Below are positions 9,585 to 17,774 of a DNA stretch of 29,724 bases, piece after piece. The notes under the pieces were generated by a model. That model was not told the origin of the DNA. It made no database searches and saw only the letters and a list, made by a program, of their open reading frames with translations. The DNA comes from Butyrivibrio sp. GTDB lineage: Bacteria; Bacillota; Clostridia; Lachnospirales; Lachnospiraceae. The position numbers and the translations under genes are program-made. The stretch spans positions 1 through 29,724 of the forward strand of contig JAILEJ010000094.1 in NCBI GenBank assembly GCA_024688095.1. Direction: 5' to 3'. The first letter of the stretch is position 1. Each line of letters begins with the position of its first letter.

Positions 9585-9662
9585 TTTATAACACTCCTTT
9601 TCCTTATAACGCTTGAGTTAATCTTCTCATGTAGGTAAAATAATATTATATCAACAAAAATA

Positions 9663-9684
9663 ATACTTTACCGATGTAAAGTAT
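9663..9684. promoter_or_regulatory. Inverted repeat between thrC and the AP2-like gene (possible operator)
   Basis: A perfect 9-bp inverted repeat (ATACTTTAC, CGAT spacer, GTAAAGTAT) lies in the 141-bp divergent intergenic region, 79 bp from the thrC start and 41 bp from the AP2-like gene start. On the minus strand a TATAAT hexamer lies close downstream (in GATATAATATT, near 9645), consistent with a thrC promoter beside it. The regulator is unknown; the neighbouring AP2-like protein is one candidate, by position only. Confidence 0.45.
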
Positions 9685-9725
9685 AGCATAAATAAAGTGC
9701 ATCATCAAACATAAGTGAGGGGTAT

Positions 9726-10523
9726 ATGAAAAAAAAATCAATTGGGGTATATGAAACAACACTTCTGGATGGAACAAAATCCTTCCGTGCATCAATCACC
9801 TTTAATAAAAGACATATTGCTCTTGGATCCTTTGATTCAGAGTCTAAAGCATCAAAAGTCTATAAACAGGCTTATGAAATATTACATGATCCAGAATATA
9901 CAATAGATAAATATAAAGAAACAGACTCTATACCTTTTGAAAAGTTTATTACACTTATCAATTTCAGAGATAAAAAAATGTATATACCTAATCCGATCTA
10001 TCTTCAAAATAAATATTTCGAATACTATCTCTCACCGTCAGTCGTATTAAAATTTGACAATGAAGATCTTTTCTATTATTCATCTCATAAAATAATGCAA
10101 AGAGGTTCTCACCTTTTCGTCGCTGACTATGGAAGTCAAATTAATATTCCCAGCAGATACGGAATAAAAAATTATGCTGTTGAAGGCCGTGATTACCAAT
10201 TTGTTAATGGGGATAATACTGATTATCGTTACGATAATATAATCATTCTAAACAGATACAATGGTGTTCAGCAGTTTACACACAAAGGTTTTATTAAATA
10301 TAAAGCCGTAATTCATGTTAAAAGTAACTATGTTATAGGTAAATATGATACCGAAAACGAAGCGGCAATAGCTTATAATAAGGCCGCAGATATTTTAATC
10401 AAAAATGGGATCAAAAAGAATTATTCTTTAAATTATATAGAAGACCTTACTGCTATGGACTATGCCGATATTTATACAAAAATAGAAATATCTGATACTG
10501 TAAAAAATCTAAAGCCAGTTTAA
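9726..10523 (+). CDS. Protein with two AP2-like repeats flanking a degenerate HNH core
   Basis: A 265-residue soluble protein, probably DNA-binding. Residues 5-52 (SIGVYETTLLDG...KASKVYKQAYEIL) and 178-228 (YNGVQQFTHKG...AAIAYNKAADIL) both follow the AP2/ERF pattern: GV start, a basic K/R-x-A-x-I strand, G-x-[FY]-D-[ST]-E, then an AxxAY..A helix. Between them, residues 125-176 align with the core of AP2-associated HNH homing endonucleases (GRDYQFVNGDNTDYRYDNI against a GxxxDHINGNxxDNRxxNL pattern), but the DH pair is replaced by QF, so nuclease activity is unlikely while later N and R positions remain. A domesticated homing-endonuclease-like regulator is my inference. GAGGGG lies 5 bases before the ATG. 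Base composition resembles neighbouring genes. The linker at 55-125 is unassigned. Confidence 0.7.
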   Translation: MKKKSIGVYETTLLDGTKSFRASITFNKRHIALGSFDSESKASKVYKQAYEILHDPEYTIDKYKETDSIPFEKFITLINFRDKKMYIPNPIYLQNKYFEYYLSPSVVLKFDNEDLFYYSSHKIMQRGSHLFVADYGSQINIPSRYGIKNYAVEGRDYQFVNGDNTDYRYDNIIILNRYNGVQQFTHKGFIKYKAVIHVKSNYVIGKYDTENEAAIAYNKAADILIKNGIKKNYSLNYIEDLTAMDYADIYTKIEISDTVKNLKPV

Positions 10524-10541
10524 ATTATAAGCATACTAAAT

Positions 10542-10571
10542 AAAACATTTAAAATATCAGATGTTTTCTTT
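10542..10571 (+). terminator. Weak hairpin after the AP2-like gene
   Basis: A 7-bp stem (AAAACAT at 10542-10548 with ATGTTTT at 10561-10567) with a 12-base loop is followed by CTTT. It is AT-only apart from one pair, so termination would be partial at best, and apbE could be cotranscribed. Confidence 0.3.
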
Positions 10572-10610
10572 GTGTTAAGCTTTTTATTACGATTAAAGGA
10601 ATTATTTACA

Positions 10611-11615
10611 ATGATTACAAAATCAAAACTTTTTTCTACCATACTACTCCTTTTTACACTTATGACATTAATATCATCTTGTCAAATGTCCTCTGAACCT
10701 TTATCGAGGACCGGTTTTTATTTTGATACAATTATAGAAATAACAATATATGACACAAATGACATGACCATTTTAGATGAATGTATGAATATCTGTGATA
10801 AGTACGAAAAAATGCTATCTTCACACGTTTCTGATAGTGACATCAGTATCATCAATAAATCCAAAGGAAATCCTGTGACAGTTTCAGATAATACCATTGA
10901 ACTTCTAAATATAGCCCTTCAATATGCCACTCTTTCTAACGGAGCATTTGATCCTACTATCGGATCCGTAAGTTCTTTATGGAACTTCGAGACTGAAGAT
11001 CATATTATTCCCGATCCGGTTGCAATCTCAAATGCTTTATCACATGTGAATTACAATAATATTCTTATAAATGATTCTCAGGTAACTTTAAAAGATACTG
11101 AAACAAAAATAGAACTTGGGGCTATTGCAAAGGGATATATAGCAGATATGCTAAAAGAATATCTTATTTCTCAAAATATTAAGAGTGGAATAATAAATCT
11201 TGGCGGTAATGTACTTTTAATTGGTTCCAGACCTGATGGATCAAATTTTAATGTTGGAATACAGAAACCCTTTGGAGCAAACCAGGAAGTATCTGCAACT
11301 ATTTCTGCTGCTGATAAATCGATAGTTTCATCGGGGGTTTATGAACGCTATTTTGAAAAAGACGGTAAACTTTACCATCATATTTTAGACACATCTACTG
11401 GATATCCCGTAGATAATGGTATTTACGGAATAACCATAATATCTGATTCCTCAGTAATTGGTGATGCCCTTTCAACAACCTGTTTCATCCTGGGACTTGA
11501 TAAAGGCATGGATCTGGTAGAGAAAACTGAAGGTATAGAAGCAATGTTCATTACAAGCGACCAGGAAATACATACATCATCCGGATTCGATTCATATATG
11601 CTCAATCGAAATTAA
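10611..11615 (+). CDS. apbE: ApbE-type FAD:protein FMN transferase (lipoprotein)
   Basis: Transfers FMN from FAD to a threonine of partner flavoproteins outside the membrane (for example RnfG/NqrC type subunits). The start at 10611 is chosen because AAAGGA lies 10 bases upstream and it yields a clean lipoprotein signal: basic MITKSK, a hydrophobic core, and lipobox LISSC with C24 as the lipidated residue; an upstream in-frame GTG at 10572 has no ribosome site. From that start the protein has 334 residues. Family motifs are GAFDPTIG (111-118), ELGAIAKGYIAD (168-179), NLGGN (196-200), YHHILDTSTGYP (255-266) and the metal-site GDALSTT (284-290). No Rnf/Nqr gene or flavinylation target is adjacent. 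The stop is only 5 bp from that of the convergent cyclase gene, with no terminator between. Confidence 0.92.
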   Translation: MITKSKLFSTILLLFTLMTLISSCQMSSEPLSRTGFYFDTIIEITIYDTNDMTILDECMNICDKYEKMLSSHVSDSDISIINKSKGNPVTVSDNTIELLNIALQYATLSNGAFDPTIGSVSSLWNFETEDHIIPDPVAISNALSHVNYNNILINDSQVTLKDTETKIELGAIAKGYIADMLKEYLISQNIKSGIINLGGNVLLIGSRPDGSNFNVGIQKPFGANQEVSATISAADKSIVSSGVYERYFEKDGKLYHHILDTSTGYPVDNGIYGITIISDSSVIGDALSTTCFILGLDKGMDLVEKTEGIEAMFITSDQEIHTSSGFDSYMLNRN

Positions 11616-11620
11616 AATCA

Positions 11621-13090
11621 TCAAGTAACTTTCCTATTTTTATTTATTTTTTCATAGTCTTCATAGGAATCCCTGGTCGTGTTTTTAACATAATACAATG
11701 CTTCATCTGCCTGTTCATACAATTCGGAATAATTTACACCATTAGCCGGAAATGATGACATTCCAACACTTATACTGATTGTGGCCTTATTACCATCATT
11801 ATCAGTATAAGTTTTCCTGCAGGCTTTATTTAGTTCTTCAGCCTTTAAATAAGCAGCATTCTTATCTTTCAGACCTGGACAGAATGCTATAAATTCATCG
11901 CCGCCAATACGTCCTACTATATCATTTGCCCTAAAAGTATGCATTAAAATAACAGCGATATCCTGTAATACCTTGTCTCCAACCGCATGTCCAAGAGTAT
12001 CATTTACTTCTTTAAAATGATCCAGATCAATCAAAAATAAAGCTGCCCCCTGTTTTTTGCAATCTATTCGTTCAAAGAAGTCATCTATCTTTATAAGTAC
12101 TCCCATTCTATTTGGGATAGCCGTCAGATTATCAGTAGTTGCCATTTTACTTAGTTTTCTTTTATCCTGCTCATTATATGCATAATTAAAAACAATTATA
12201 ATTATAATCATTACAAGCAAAATGATAGCTGTATATCTTAATAGCTTTTTAAACATTATCGAAAAGCTACTATGATTATTTTTTACAACAAGAAACCAAC
12301 CTAGTTCTTCGACATATTTACTCATAACATATCCATCTGATGACCAATATGCCTGCTCATTATTAGCATCCAGCTTTACATCTACGCTTACAGATGTTTC
12401 CAGATCCATTTCATCAGAAGACAAAACCTTTTTTCCTTCACTATCAGTAAAAAATATTGTTACATCATATATTTTTTCATATTCCGATATCATCCTCATA
12501 ATATCGGACATTTCAAAACCAACTCCACAAACTCCAAGCAAATCTCCGTTATTATTTTCTACCCGGTAATCGACAAAGATAGTCCATTCACCGTCATTAA
12601 ATTCGTCAGTATTAACATCTGTTGCATAATCCAATCCACTATCAACAAATGAATAATACCATCTGTCAACATTTCCATTATCAAGTGATAAATACTTACT
12701 AAAACCATCATTTCTATAATAAGCCTTATCCTTATCAATAATAATAAATGCATTCGAATAATTATTGATATCTTTAATTGCTGAAAGATATCCTGTCATT
12801 TTTTTATCAAATTCATCATTATCTATCTGTGAATAATTACTTATCAGATTCTTAAGAAGCGGGTCTTCTCCAACAGTCATAGCCACCTGGATAGGGCCCT
12901 CGAAATCACCATGTACAGAAGAATATATTCCTCCAAAAAGAAGTTCTGTAGTTTTTTGCTGATCATCTCTGGTAAGATCTCTGTACAGATATGGCGCACT
13001 AACTGTAACGATGAGCAGAGCTATTCCCAACAGCAATGCGTTGTATCTTACTATACGATTCTCACTTATATATTTTAAGATTTTGTGCAT
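11621..13090 (-). CDS. Membrane diguanylate cyclase with extracytoplasmic dCache-like sensor
   Basis: Makes c-di-GMP from two GTP. Using the start at 13090 (GGAG 5 bases upstream; an ATG five codons earlier has no ribosome site), the protein has 489 residues: TM1 about 15-36, an extracytoplasmic sensor region about 40-275 that reads like a Cache domain, TM2 about 285-303, and a GGDEF domain about 318-475. The signature GGDEF is intact at 396-400, and the product-inhibition I-site RxxD (RAND) lies exactly five residues before it, so an active, feedback-regulated cyclase is expected. The signal sensed is unknown. It is divergent from the DHH phosphoesterase gene across 225 bp. Confidence 0.92.
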   Translation of the reverse strand: MHKILKYISENRIVRYNALLLGIALLIVTVSAPYLYRDLTRDDQQKTTELLFGGIYSSVHGDFEGPIQVAMTVGEDPLLKNLISNYSQIDNDEFDKKMTGYLSAIKDINNYSNAFIIIDKDKAYYRNDGFSKYLSLDNGNVDRWYYSFVDSGLDYATDVNTDEFNDGEWTIFVDYRVENNNGDLLGVCGVGFEMSDIMRMISEYEKIYDVTIFFTDSEGKKVLSSDEMDLETSVSVDVKLDANNEQAYWSSDGYVMSKYVEELGWFLVVKNNHSSFSIMFKKLLRYTAIILLVMIIIIIVFNYAYNEQDKRKLSKMATTDNLTAIPNRMGVLIKIDDFFERIDCKKQGAALFLIDLDHFKEVNDTLGHAVGDKVLQDIAVILMHTFRANDIVGRIGGDEFIAFCPGLKDKNAAYLKAEELNKACRKTYTDNDGNKATISISVGMSSFPANGVNYSELYEQADEALYYVKNTTRDSYEDYEKINKNRKVT

Positions 13091-13315
13091 AATATCTCCA
13101 CACATCTAAATAAAAAAAGGAATTTTCTATAATGACCAAGCCCACACATAAATAATATCAGAATAATTATGTCATAATACCCTTTTTATTGTTTTTTTAT
13201 AAAAGTTATCAAAAATTACAAATATGTATTAAAATAATCATTTTTTTATAATTATTTTTCAGAAAATATAGTATACTGTTATTAGGTGTATTATTGAAAG
13301 AAAGGAAATCATATT

Positions 13316-14236
13316 ATGAAGCGATTAGTTACGAGAAGTGATTTTGATGGCCTTGTATGTGCTATGCTCTTAAAAGAAATGGATCTTATTGGCGAAATAA
13401 AGTTCGTTCATCCTAAAGATGTCCAGGATGGAAAAGTAGATTTAAATGAAAATGATATTACTACAAATCTTCCTTTTGATCCAAGAGTTGGTCTTGCTTT
13501 CGATCACCATGAAAGTGAACTCACACGTAATGCAGATGTTTCTGTAAAAAATAAATGGATAATTGAGGGCGATGCAAAATCAGCTGCCAGAGTCGTATAT
13601 AATTATTATGGCGGTGAAAAGACATTTAAAAAAGTTACTCCAGAAATAATGGAAGCCGTAGACAAAGGTGATAGTGCAGACTTTACCAAAGAAGAAATCC
13701 TTAATCCATCCGGATGGAATCTTCTTAATTTCATTATGGATGCCCGAACAGGTCTGGGACGTTTCCATGAATTCAAGATTTCAAATTATGATCTTATGAT
13801 GGAACTCATTGACAAATGCACACAATATTCTATAGATGAGATTCTTGAGCTTCCTAACGTCAAGGAAAGAACTGATCTTTACTTCAAGCAGGCAGAACTG
13901 TTTAAAGCTCAAATTGAAAAATTAGTAAAAATGCATGGAAATGTTGGTGTTATAGATCTTAGAAATGAAGAAACCATTTATACAGGAAATCGTTTTATGG
14001 TATATGCTATGTATCCTGAAATGGAAATATCAATACACGTTGCATGGGGATTCAAAAAGCAGAATACTGCTGTTATGATTGGTAAGAGCATCATAAACAA
14101 AAATTCTGATGCAAATATTGGAGAAATATGTCTTTCCTATGGCGGCGGCGGACACAAAAATGCTGGAACGTGTCAGTTAGAAAACGATAAGGTTGATGAC
14201 GAGCTTCCAAACATTATCAAGAAGCTTCAAGGTTAA
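13316..14236 (+). CDS. DHH/DHHA1 family phosphoesterase (nanoRNase/pGpG- or pAp-hydrolase-like)
   Basis: A 306-residue cytoplasmic phosphoesterase. The N-terminal DHH domain shows metal ligands in RSDFDG (D9, D11) and the name-giving DHH (63-65); the C-terminal DHHA1 domain ends with the substrate-binding GGGGH (276-280). Related proteins include NrnA/NrnB-type nanoRNases, which degrade short oligoribonucleotides including pGpG, as well as proteins loosely labelled exopolyphosphatase; the exact substrate cannot be read from sequence. The N-terminal motif lacks the HxxPDxD form of classical NrnA and is closer to the xNDLDG style of NrnB-like members. Its position among four c-di-GMP genes makes pGpG disposal attractive, but this is inference. 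AAAGGAAA precedes the ATG, and a strong terminator follows. Confidence 0.85.
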   Translation: MKRLVTRSDFDGLVCAMLLKEMDLIGEIKFVHPKDVQDGKVDLNENDITTNLPFDPRVGLAFDHHESELTRNADVSVKNKWIIEGDAKSAARVVYNYYGGEKTFKKVTPEIMEAVDKGDSADFTKEEILNPSGWNLLNFIMDARTGLGRFHEFKISNYDLMMELIDKCTQYSIDEILELPNVKERTDLYFKQAELFKAQIEKLVKMHGNVGVIDLRNEETIYTGNRFMVYAMYPEMEISIHVAWGFKKQNTAVMIGKSIINKNSDANIGEICLSYGGGGHKNAGTCQLENDKVDDELPNIIKKLQG

Positions 14237-14248
14237 AATTATAAAATT

Positions 14249-14280
14249 AAGAGGAAATGCAATGCATTTCCTCTTTTTAT
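14249..14280. terminator. Bidirectional terminator after the DHH gene
   Basis: AAGAGGAAAT (14249-14258) pairs perfectly with ATTTCCTCTT (14266-14275) around GCAATGC, followed on the plus strand by a T-rich tail (CTTTTTATTT) and on the minus strand by AATTTTATAATTTT. It separates the DHH gene from the convergent EAL gene, whose stop at 14277 lies inside it. Confidence 0.85.
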
Positions 14281-16181
14281 TTAAAGCCATTTAGATATTC
14301 AACAAACTCTTCTTCAGGTAAAGGCTCACTATAATAAAAGCCCTGAAGATAATCGCAGCCCATTTCAGTCAGTACATTCGCCATATTAATATCTTCCACA
14401 CCTTCTACCACAATTTTTTTGCCAAGATTTTTTATTTGAGGAATAACATGCACAAGCATTTCTGTATTATCTTTAAAATATGCCCACGCAATGGATTTAT
14501 CTATTTTTACAATAGAAAGAGGAAGCTTCATTACATTTACAAGATTTGAATAACCTGTACCATAATCATCAAGCGAAAATGTAATTCCTGAATTATACAT
14601 TTTACTTACATTATCCTCAATATTTGAAAACTCTGTTGTTTCTGACTCTGTTATCTCCAAATTAATTTGAGCCGAGTCAACATCATATTTCTTTATTATT
14701 CTCAAGAAAGTTTCTGCCATTCCCATTTTCTGAATTTGAACCGGAGAAAGATTCACTTCAATATACTCCAGCCCAAGTGTTTTTATATCATATTTTTTTA
14801 TAAAATGACATACCTTTTCAAATACCTGCTCTCCAAGCCTTGTAATGCTTCCATTACGTTCTGAAATTCTAATAAACTCATCAGGTAAAAGTATGCCAAG
14901 TTCATCATCATTTATTCTCACAAGGGCTTCCGCTGAAGTAATCTTACCCTCTTTAGTAGAAAAAATAGGTTGATAATAGACTTCCAGTTTTCCTTTAGTA
15001 ATAGCCCTTTCCAAAGCGTTTTCAATTTTCAGCCTGCAAACTGCCCTTTTACGTAAAGATTCATTTACAAGAACAGCGTACCTTCCGTTCGTTTGCTTAG
15101 CTACATCAATTACAATATTTAATGTAGTCATAAGCTCTTCGAAAGAAGAATATTTAATATCTCCGGTTGAATAAAAAAATCTTGGATATAGCAAAAAACT
15201 ATCATTATCTATCTGTAACGGTTTACCAAAAAATTCTATAAGTTTTGTCTTAAAATCCACTGAGTTTTTATCTGTGTCCATATAAATGATGAAAACACCA
15301 TTTCCCAAATAGAATCTGGTCAAAGTATTATCTATTGTTCCTAGATACTCTGCTATAGCAGAAAGAATAGCTGAAATCGTAGAATAGTTATGTGCTTCCA
15401 CAATCGCACCATAATTTTCTATTACAAATCCAGCCATTATTCTATGCTTGTCATACATAAAATCTTCTTCTCTAAGCAATTGTAATCCGCGTTCATCAAA
15501 AAAATCTGTCGATCTATCCCTATAATAATCCGGATTTTCAAATGCAAGGAATATTGCAAGAAGACCAACAAGTGCACTAAGTGATACGCATTGATGATAA
15601 GGCATAACAAAAACCTGTAGAGTATGCCCTATCATAAGAGAAAAAACATATATATATAAAGATGTTCTATGACGTCTTTTCAATGAATTCAGATTTATAC
15701 TAACAAAAAAGCATGATATAACATAATAAAACATACTTTCTATATAATATATATTACGGCCTTTCTCATACGAAAAAACACCACTATTATCAATTGAGAA
15801 AACAAAGTCAGTAAAAGGATTAGCAAGTGTTATTATTGTTACCAGCATAAATGGTGCAATTATCAGGAATGAAAATACCAAATCCATTTTCTTTTTCCTT
15901 ATAAGCATAGTAGTAAAAACTGAAAAAGCCATTGGACATATAGCCAGCAAAACATAATAAATCATATTTACACTATACAGGAACATATTAGAAAAACGTT
16001 GTGGATAATTTGTAATAATTGAAGAAACAATATCTGAGATAGTCACAAATATTGTTGCATACATAAGCGACAGAAAAGCATAATTTCTCCGTATTGGAAT
16101 ATTTTTTCTAACATTATAATATGTAATTAGAATTAAGCACACTAACAGTGCAGCTATATCAAAATCCAAATTCCAAATCAT
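14277..16181 (-). CDS. Membrane c-di-GMP phosphodiesterase (7TM-like, degenerate GGDEF, EAL)
   Basis: Hydrolyses c-di-GMP to pGpG. The 634-residue protein starts with about seven hydrophobic segments (5-215), then a middle region (about 225-375) in the place of a GGDEF domain but with LGNGVFIIY instead of the GGDEF signature, so cyclase activity is not expected. The EAL domain (about 385-632) keeps every key residue I can check: E418 (EAL), N477, E509 (LEITES), D538/D539 (LDDYGTGYS), K559, E593 (EGVE) and Q613, so it should be active. GAGGG lies 7 bases before the ATG, in a leader almost identical to that of the 19715 EAL gene. It is the third of three consecutive minus-strand c-di-GMP genes. 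Confidence 0.92.
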   Translation of the reverse strand: MIWNLDFDIAALLVCLILITYYNVRKNIPIRRNYAFLSLMYATIFVTISDIVSSIITNYPQRFSNMFLYSVNMIYYVLLAICPMAFSVFTTMLIRKKKMDLVFSFLIIAPFMLVTIITLANPFTDFVFSIDNSGVFSYEKGRNIYYIESMFYYVISCFFVSINLNSLKRRHRTSLYIYVFSLMIGHTLQVFVMPYHQCVSLSALVGLLAIFLAFENPDYYRDRSTDFFDERGLQLLREEDFMYDKHRIMAGFVIENYGAIVEAHNYSTISAILSAIAEYLGTIDNTLTRFYLGNGVFIIYMDTDKNSVDFKTKLIEFFGKPLQIDNDSFLLYPRFFYSTGDIKYSSFEELMTTLNIVIDVAKQTNGRYAVLVNESLRKRAVCRLKIENALERAITKGKLEVYYQPIFSTKEGKITSAEALVRINDDELGILLPDEFIRISERNGSITRLGEQVFEKVCHFIKKYDIKTLGLEYIEVNLSPVQIQKMGMAETFLRIIKKYDVDSAQINLEITESETTEFSNIEDNVSKMYNSGITFSLDDYGTGYSNLVNVMKLPLSIVKIDKSIAWAYFKDNTEMLVHVIPQIKNLGKKIVVEGVEDINMANVLTEMGCDYLQGFYYSEPLPEEEFVEYLNGFK

Positions 16182-16291
16182 ATTATTCCCTCAATAAGAA
16201 AGCTTCGCTTAACTATATATATTCATTATAACATTTCCCCCGTTTTATTCGTCCTTATGATTATAAATGTTTTCTAAAACGTTATAAATAT

Positions 16292-17725
16292 TCAATTAAC
16301 TATTGCTTCTTCATCTATTTTACAGCTATAGAAAACCTTTTCCCCACCCTGATATATCGTATATCCATTTCTTCCATTTAATTTTGTATTATACAATGCA
16401 TCATCTGCCATTTTTAAATCCTGATCTTTAAATCCCGACTGACAAAAAACAACACCTGCGCTATAACTCAACGGTGGAGAAACAGAATTTACCGGCCTCT
16501 GAAGAGCTACACTTAGTTTTTTTAACTTGGCTTCAATAGCTTTATAAGACTCTTCATTTACACCCGTCAGGATTGCAACAAACTCATCTCCTCCATATCT
16601 GAATATATAATCCTGAGCCCTGAAAAAGCGCTTCATCTGATATGCAACACTTTGAAGTGCGTTATCACCAACAGCATGTCCATAATTATCATTTATTTCT
16701 TTAAACTTATCTACATCAAGCATTATTATTCCTATTGGATCTCTGCTTCTTGAAAATGCATCACACATCTTATCAAACGCTTGTCTGTTATATAATTTTG
16801 TAAGAGCATCATGCTCAGCCTTATACTCAAGCCTTCCTTTGTTTTTCAAGTTCTGCATATAAAGCTTATTATATTCATTTGCTAAATCAACAAGTTCAAT
16901 AGTTCCGTGCGGATCAACAGTTGTATCATCCGATACTGAAGCACTAAATAATTTTATAGGCATAACTATAGCAATATCAATAGTTATGAAAAACATAAGT
17001 ATACTTATTGCAAGTATTACCATAATTACCATCTGTAGCATAATTGCATAGTTTAATCTTTTTGAAATAGCTGCAGTATTAGAACCTATCTCCTCTTTTA
17101 TTATGTTATTACAACTTTCAATATACCCTGCAATTGTGCTTTTATCATTTTGATATAAAACACCAAAAACCAATTCAGTTGCATATTCTATACTTTTATT
17201 ACAGTTAGCGAGCTCATCTTTATGCTCATTTTTCCATTCAAGGAGTGTTTCAGGCCATCTCTCTTCTACAACACCATAACATTCTGATGCGATTACAAAA
17301 GCTTTATATTCTGTATTCATCAGCGTATTAGACTCTTCAAGTCCTTTCTGAAGATATTCACAGGCTGCATCTGAAGCATATAGTTCCAATGCTTCTACCG
17401 CTTTTTCTCTACGTTTTGTAACTTCAGCCTCCCTGAAATAATTTTCTATATACATATATTTTCCAGTTACAATATAATTCCTTGCTTCGTCTGTTAATAC
17501 ATCAGATCCCTGCCTTAAAGCATCAAGCTGATCAACTGATCTTTCATAAGATCCCTGAAGATCATCCAATTTACGATAATTTTTCCAAACAAAAATCAGA
17601 TTAAAAAAAGTCACCAAAATAATAATAAGAATTTCAATGGCTATAAATCTAACCAAAACACTGATTTTCAATTTTTGTAGTCTTTTGTCAAAAAAGGCAA
17701 AAACATTATTAAACTTAGTTTTCAT
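16292..17725 (-). CDS. Membrane diguanylate cyclase with extracytoplasmic helical sensor
   Basis: A 477-residue GGDEF protein. TM1 is about 25-47, followed by a predominantly helical extracytoplasmic region (about 50-222) that is rich in charged residues and may be a four-helix-bundle sensor, TM2 about 226-250, a short HAMP-like linker (about 250-300), and a GGDEF domain (about 303-460). GGDEF is intact at 378-382 and an RxxD I-site (RAQD, 369-372) precedes it by five residues, so an active cyclase with product inhibition is expected. The start has GGTGG 8 bases upstream. It follows the GGDEF*-EAL gene by 49 bp on the same strand and precedes the other EAL gene by 110 bp, so a three-gene transcript is plausible. 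Confidence 0.91.
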   Translation of the reverse strand: MKTKFNNVFAFFDKRLQKLKISVLVRFIAIEILIIILVTFFNLIFVWKNYRKLDDLQGSYERSVDQLDALRQGSDVLTDEARNYIVTGKYMYIENYFREAEVTKRREKAVEALELYASDAACEYLQKGLEESNTLMNTEYKAFVIASECYGVVEERWPETLLEWKNEHKDELANCNKSIEYATELVFGVLYQNDKSTIAGYIESCNNIIKEEIGSNTAAISKRLNYAIMLQMVIMVILAISILMFFITIDIAIVMPIKLFSASVSDDTTVDPHGTIELVDLANEYNKLYMQNLKNKGRLEYKAEHDALTKLYNRQAFDKMCDAFSRSRDPIGIIMLDVDKFKEINDNYGHAVGDNALQSVAYQMKRFFRAQDYIFRYGGDEFVAILTGVNEESYKAIEAKLKKLSVALQRPVNSVSPPLSYSAGVVFCQSGFKDQDLKMADDALYNTKLNGRNGYTIYQGGEKVFYSCKIDEEAIVN

Positions 17726-17774
17726 CCATTAAACCACCAATAAAAATCTATTCAGAAAAAATATCGTTTGAAAT

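Noticed and set aside
9585..9725. T-box or threonine attenuator upstream of thrC
   Set aside because: Only 141 bp separate the divergent genes, with no T-box sequence and no terminator/antiterminator pair.
9726..9881. N-terminal AP2-like segment as the arm-binding domain of a phage integrase
   Set aside because: No tyrosine recombinase catalytic domain follows, and a second AP2-like repeat lies at the C-terminus instead.
13166..13178. ATTATG-T-CATAAT dyad in the cyclase/DHH divergent region as an operator
   Set aside because: Short and AT-rich, expected by chance at this base composition; no second copy seen in the window.
16261..16287. TTATAA..GTTTT/AAAAC..TTATAA inverted repeat between the 16292 cyclase and the 16181 EAL gene
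   Set aside because: AT-rich with unequal bulges and no U-run; not distinguishable from chance.
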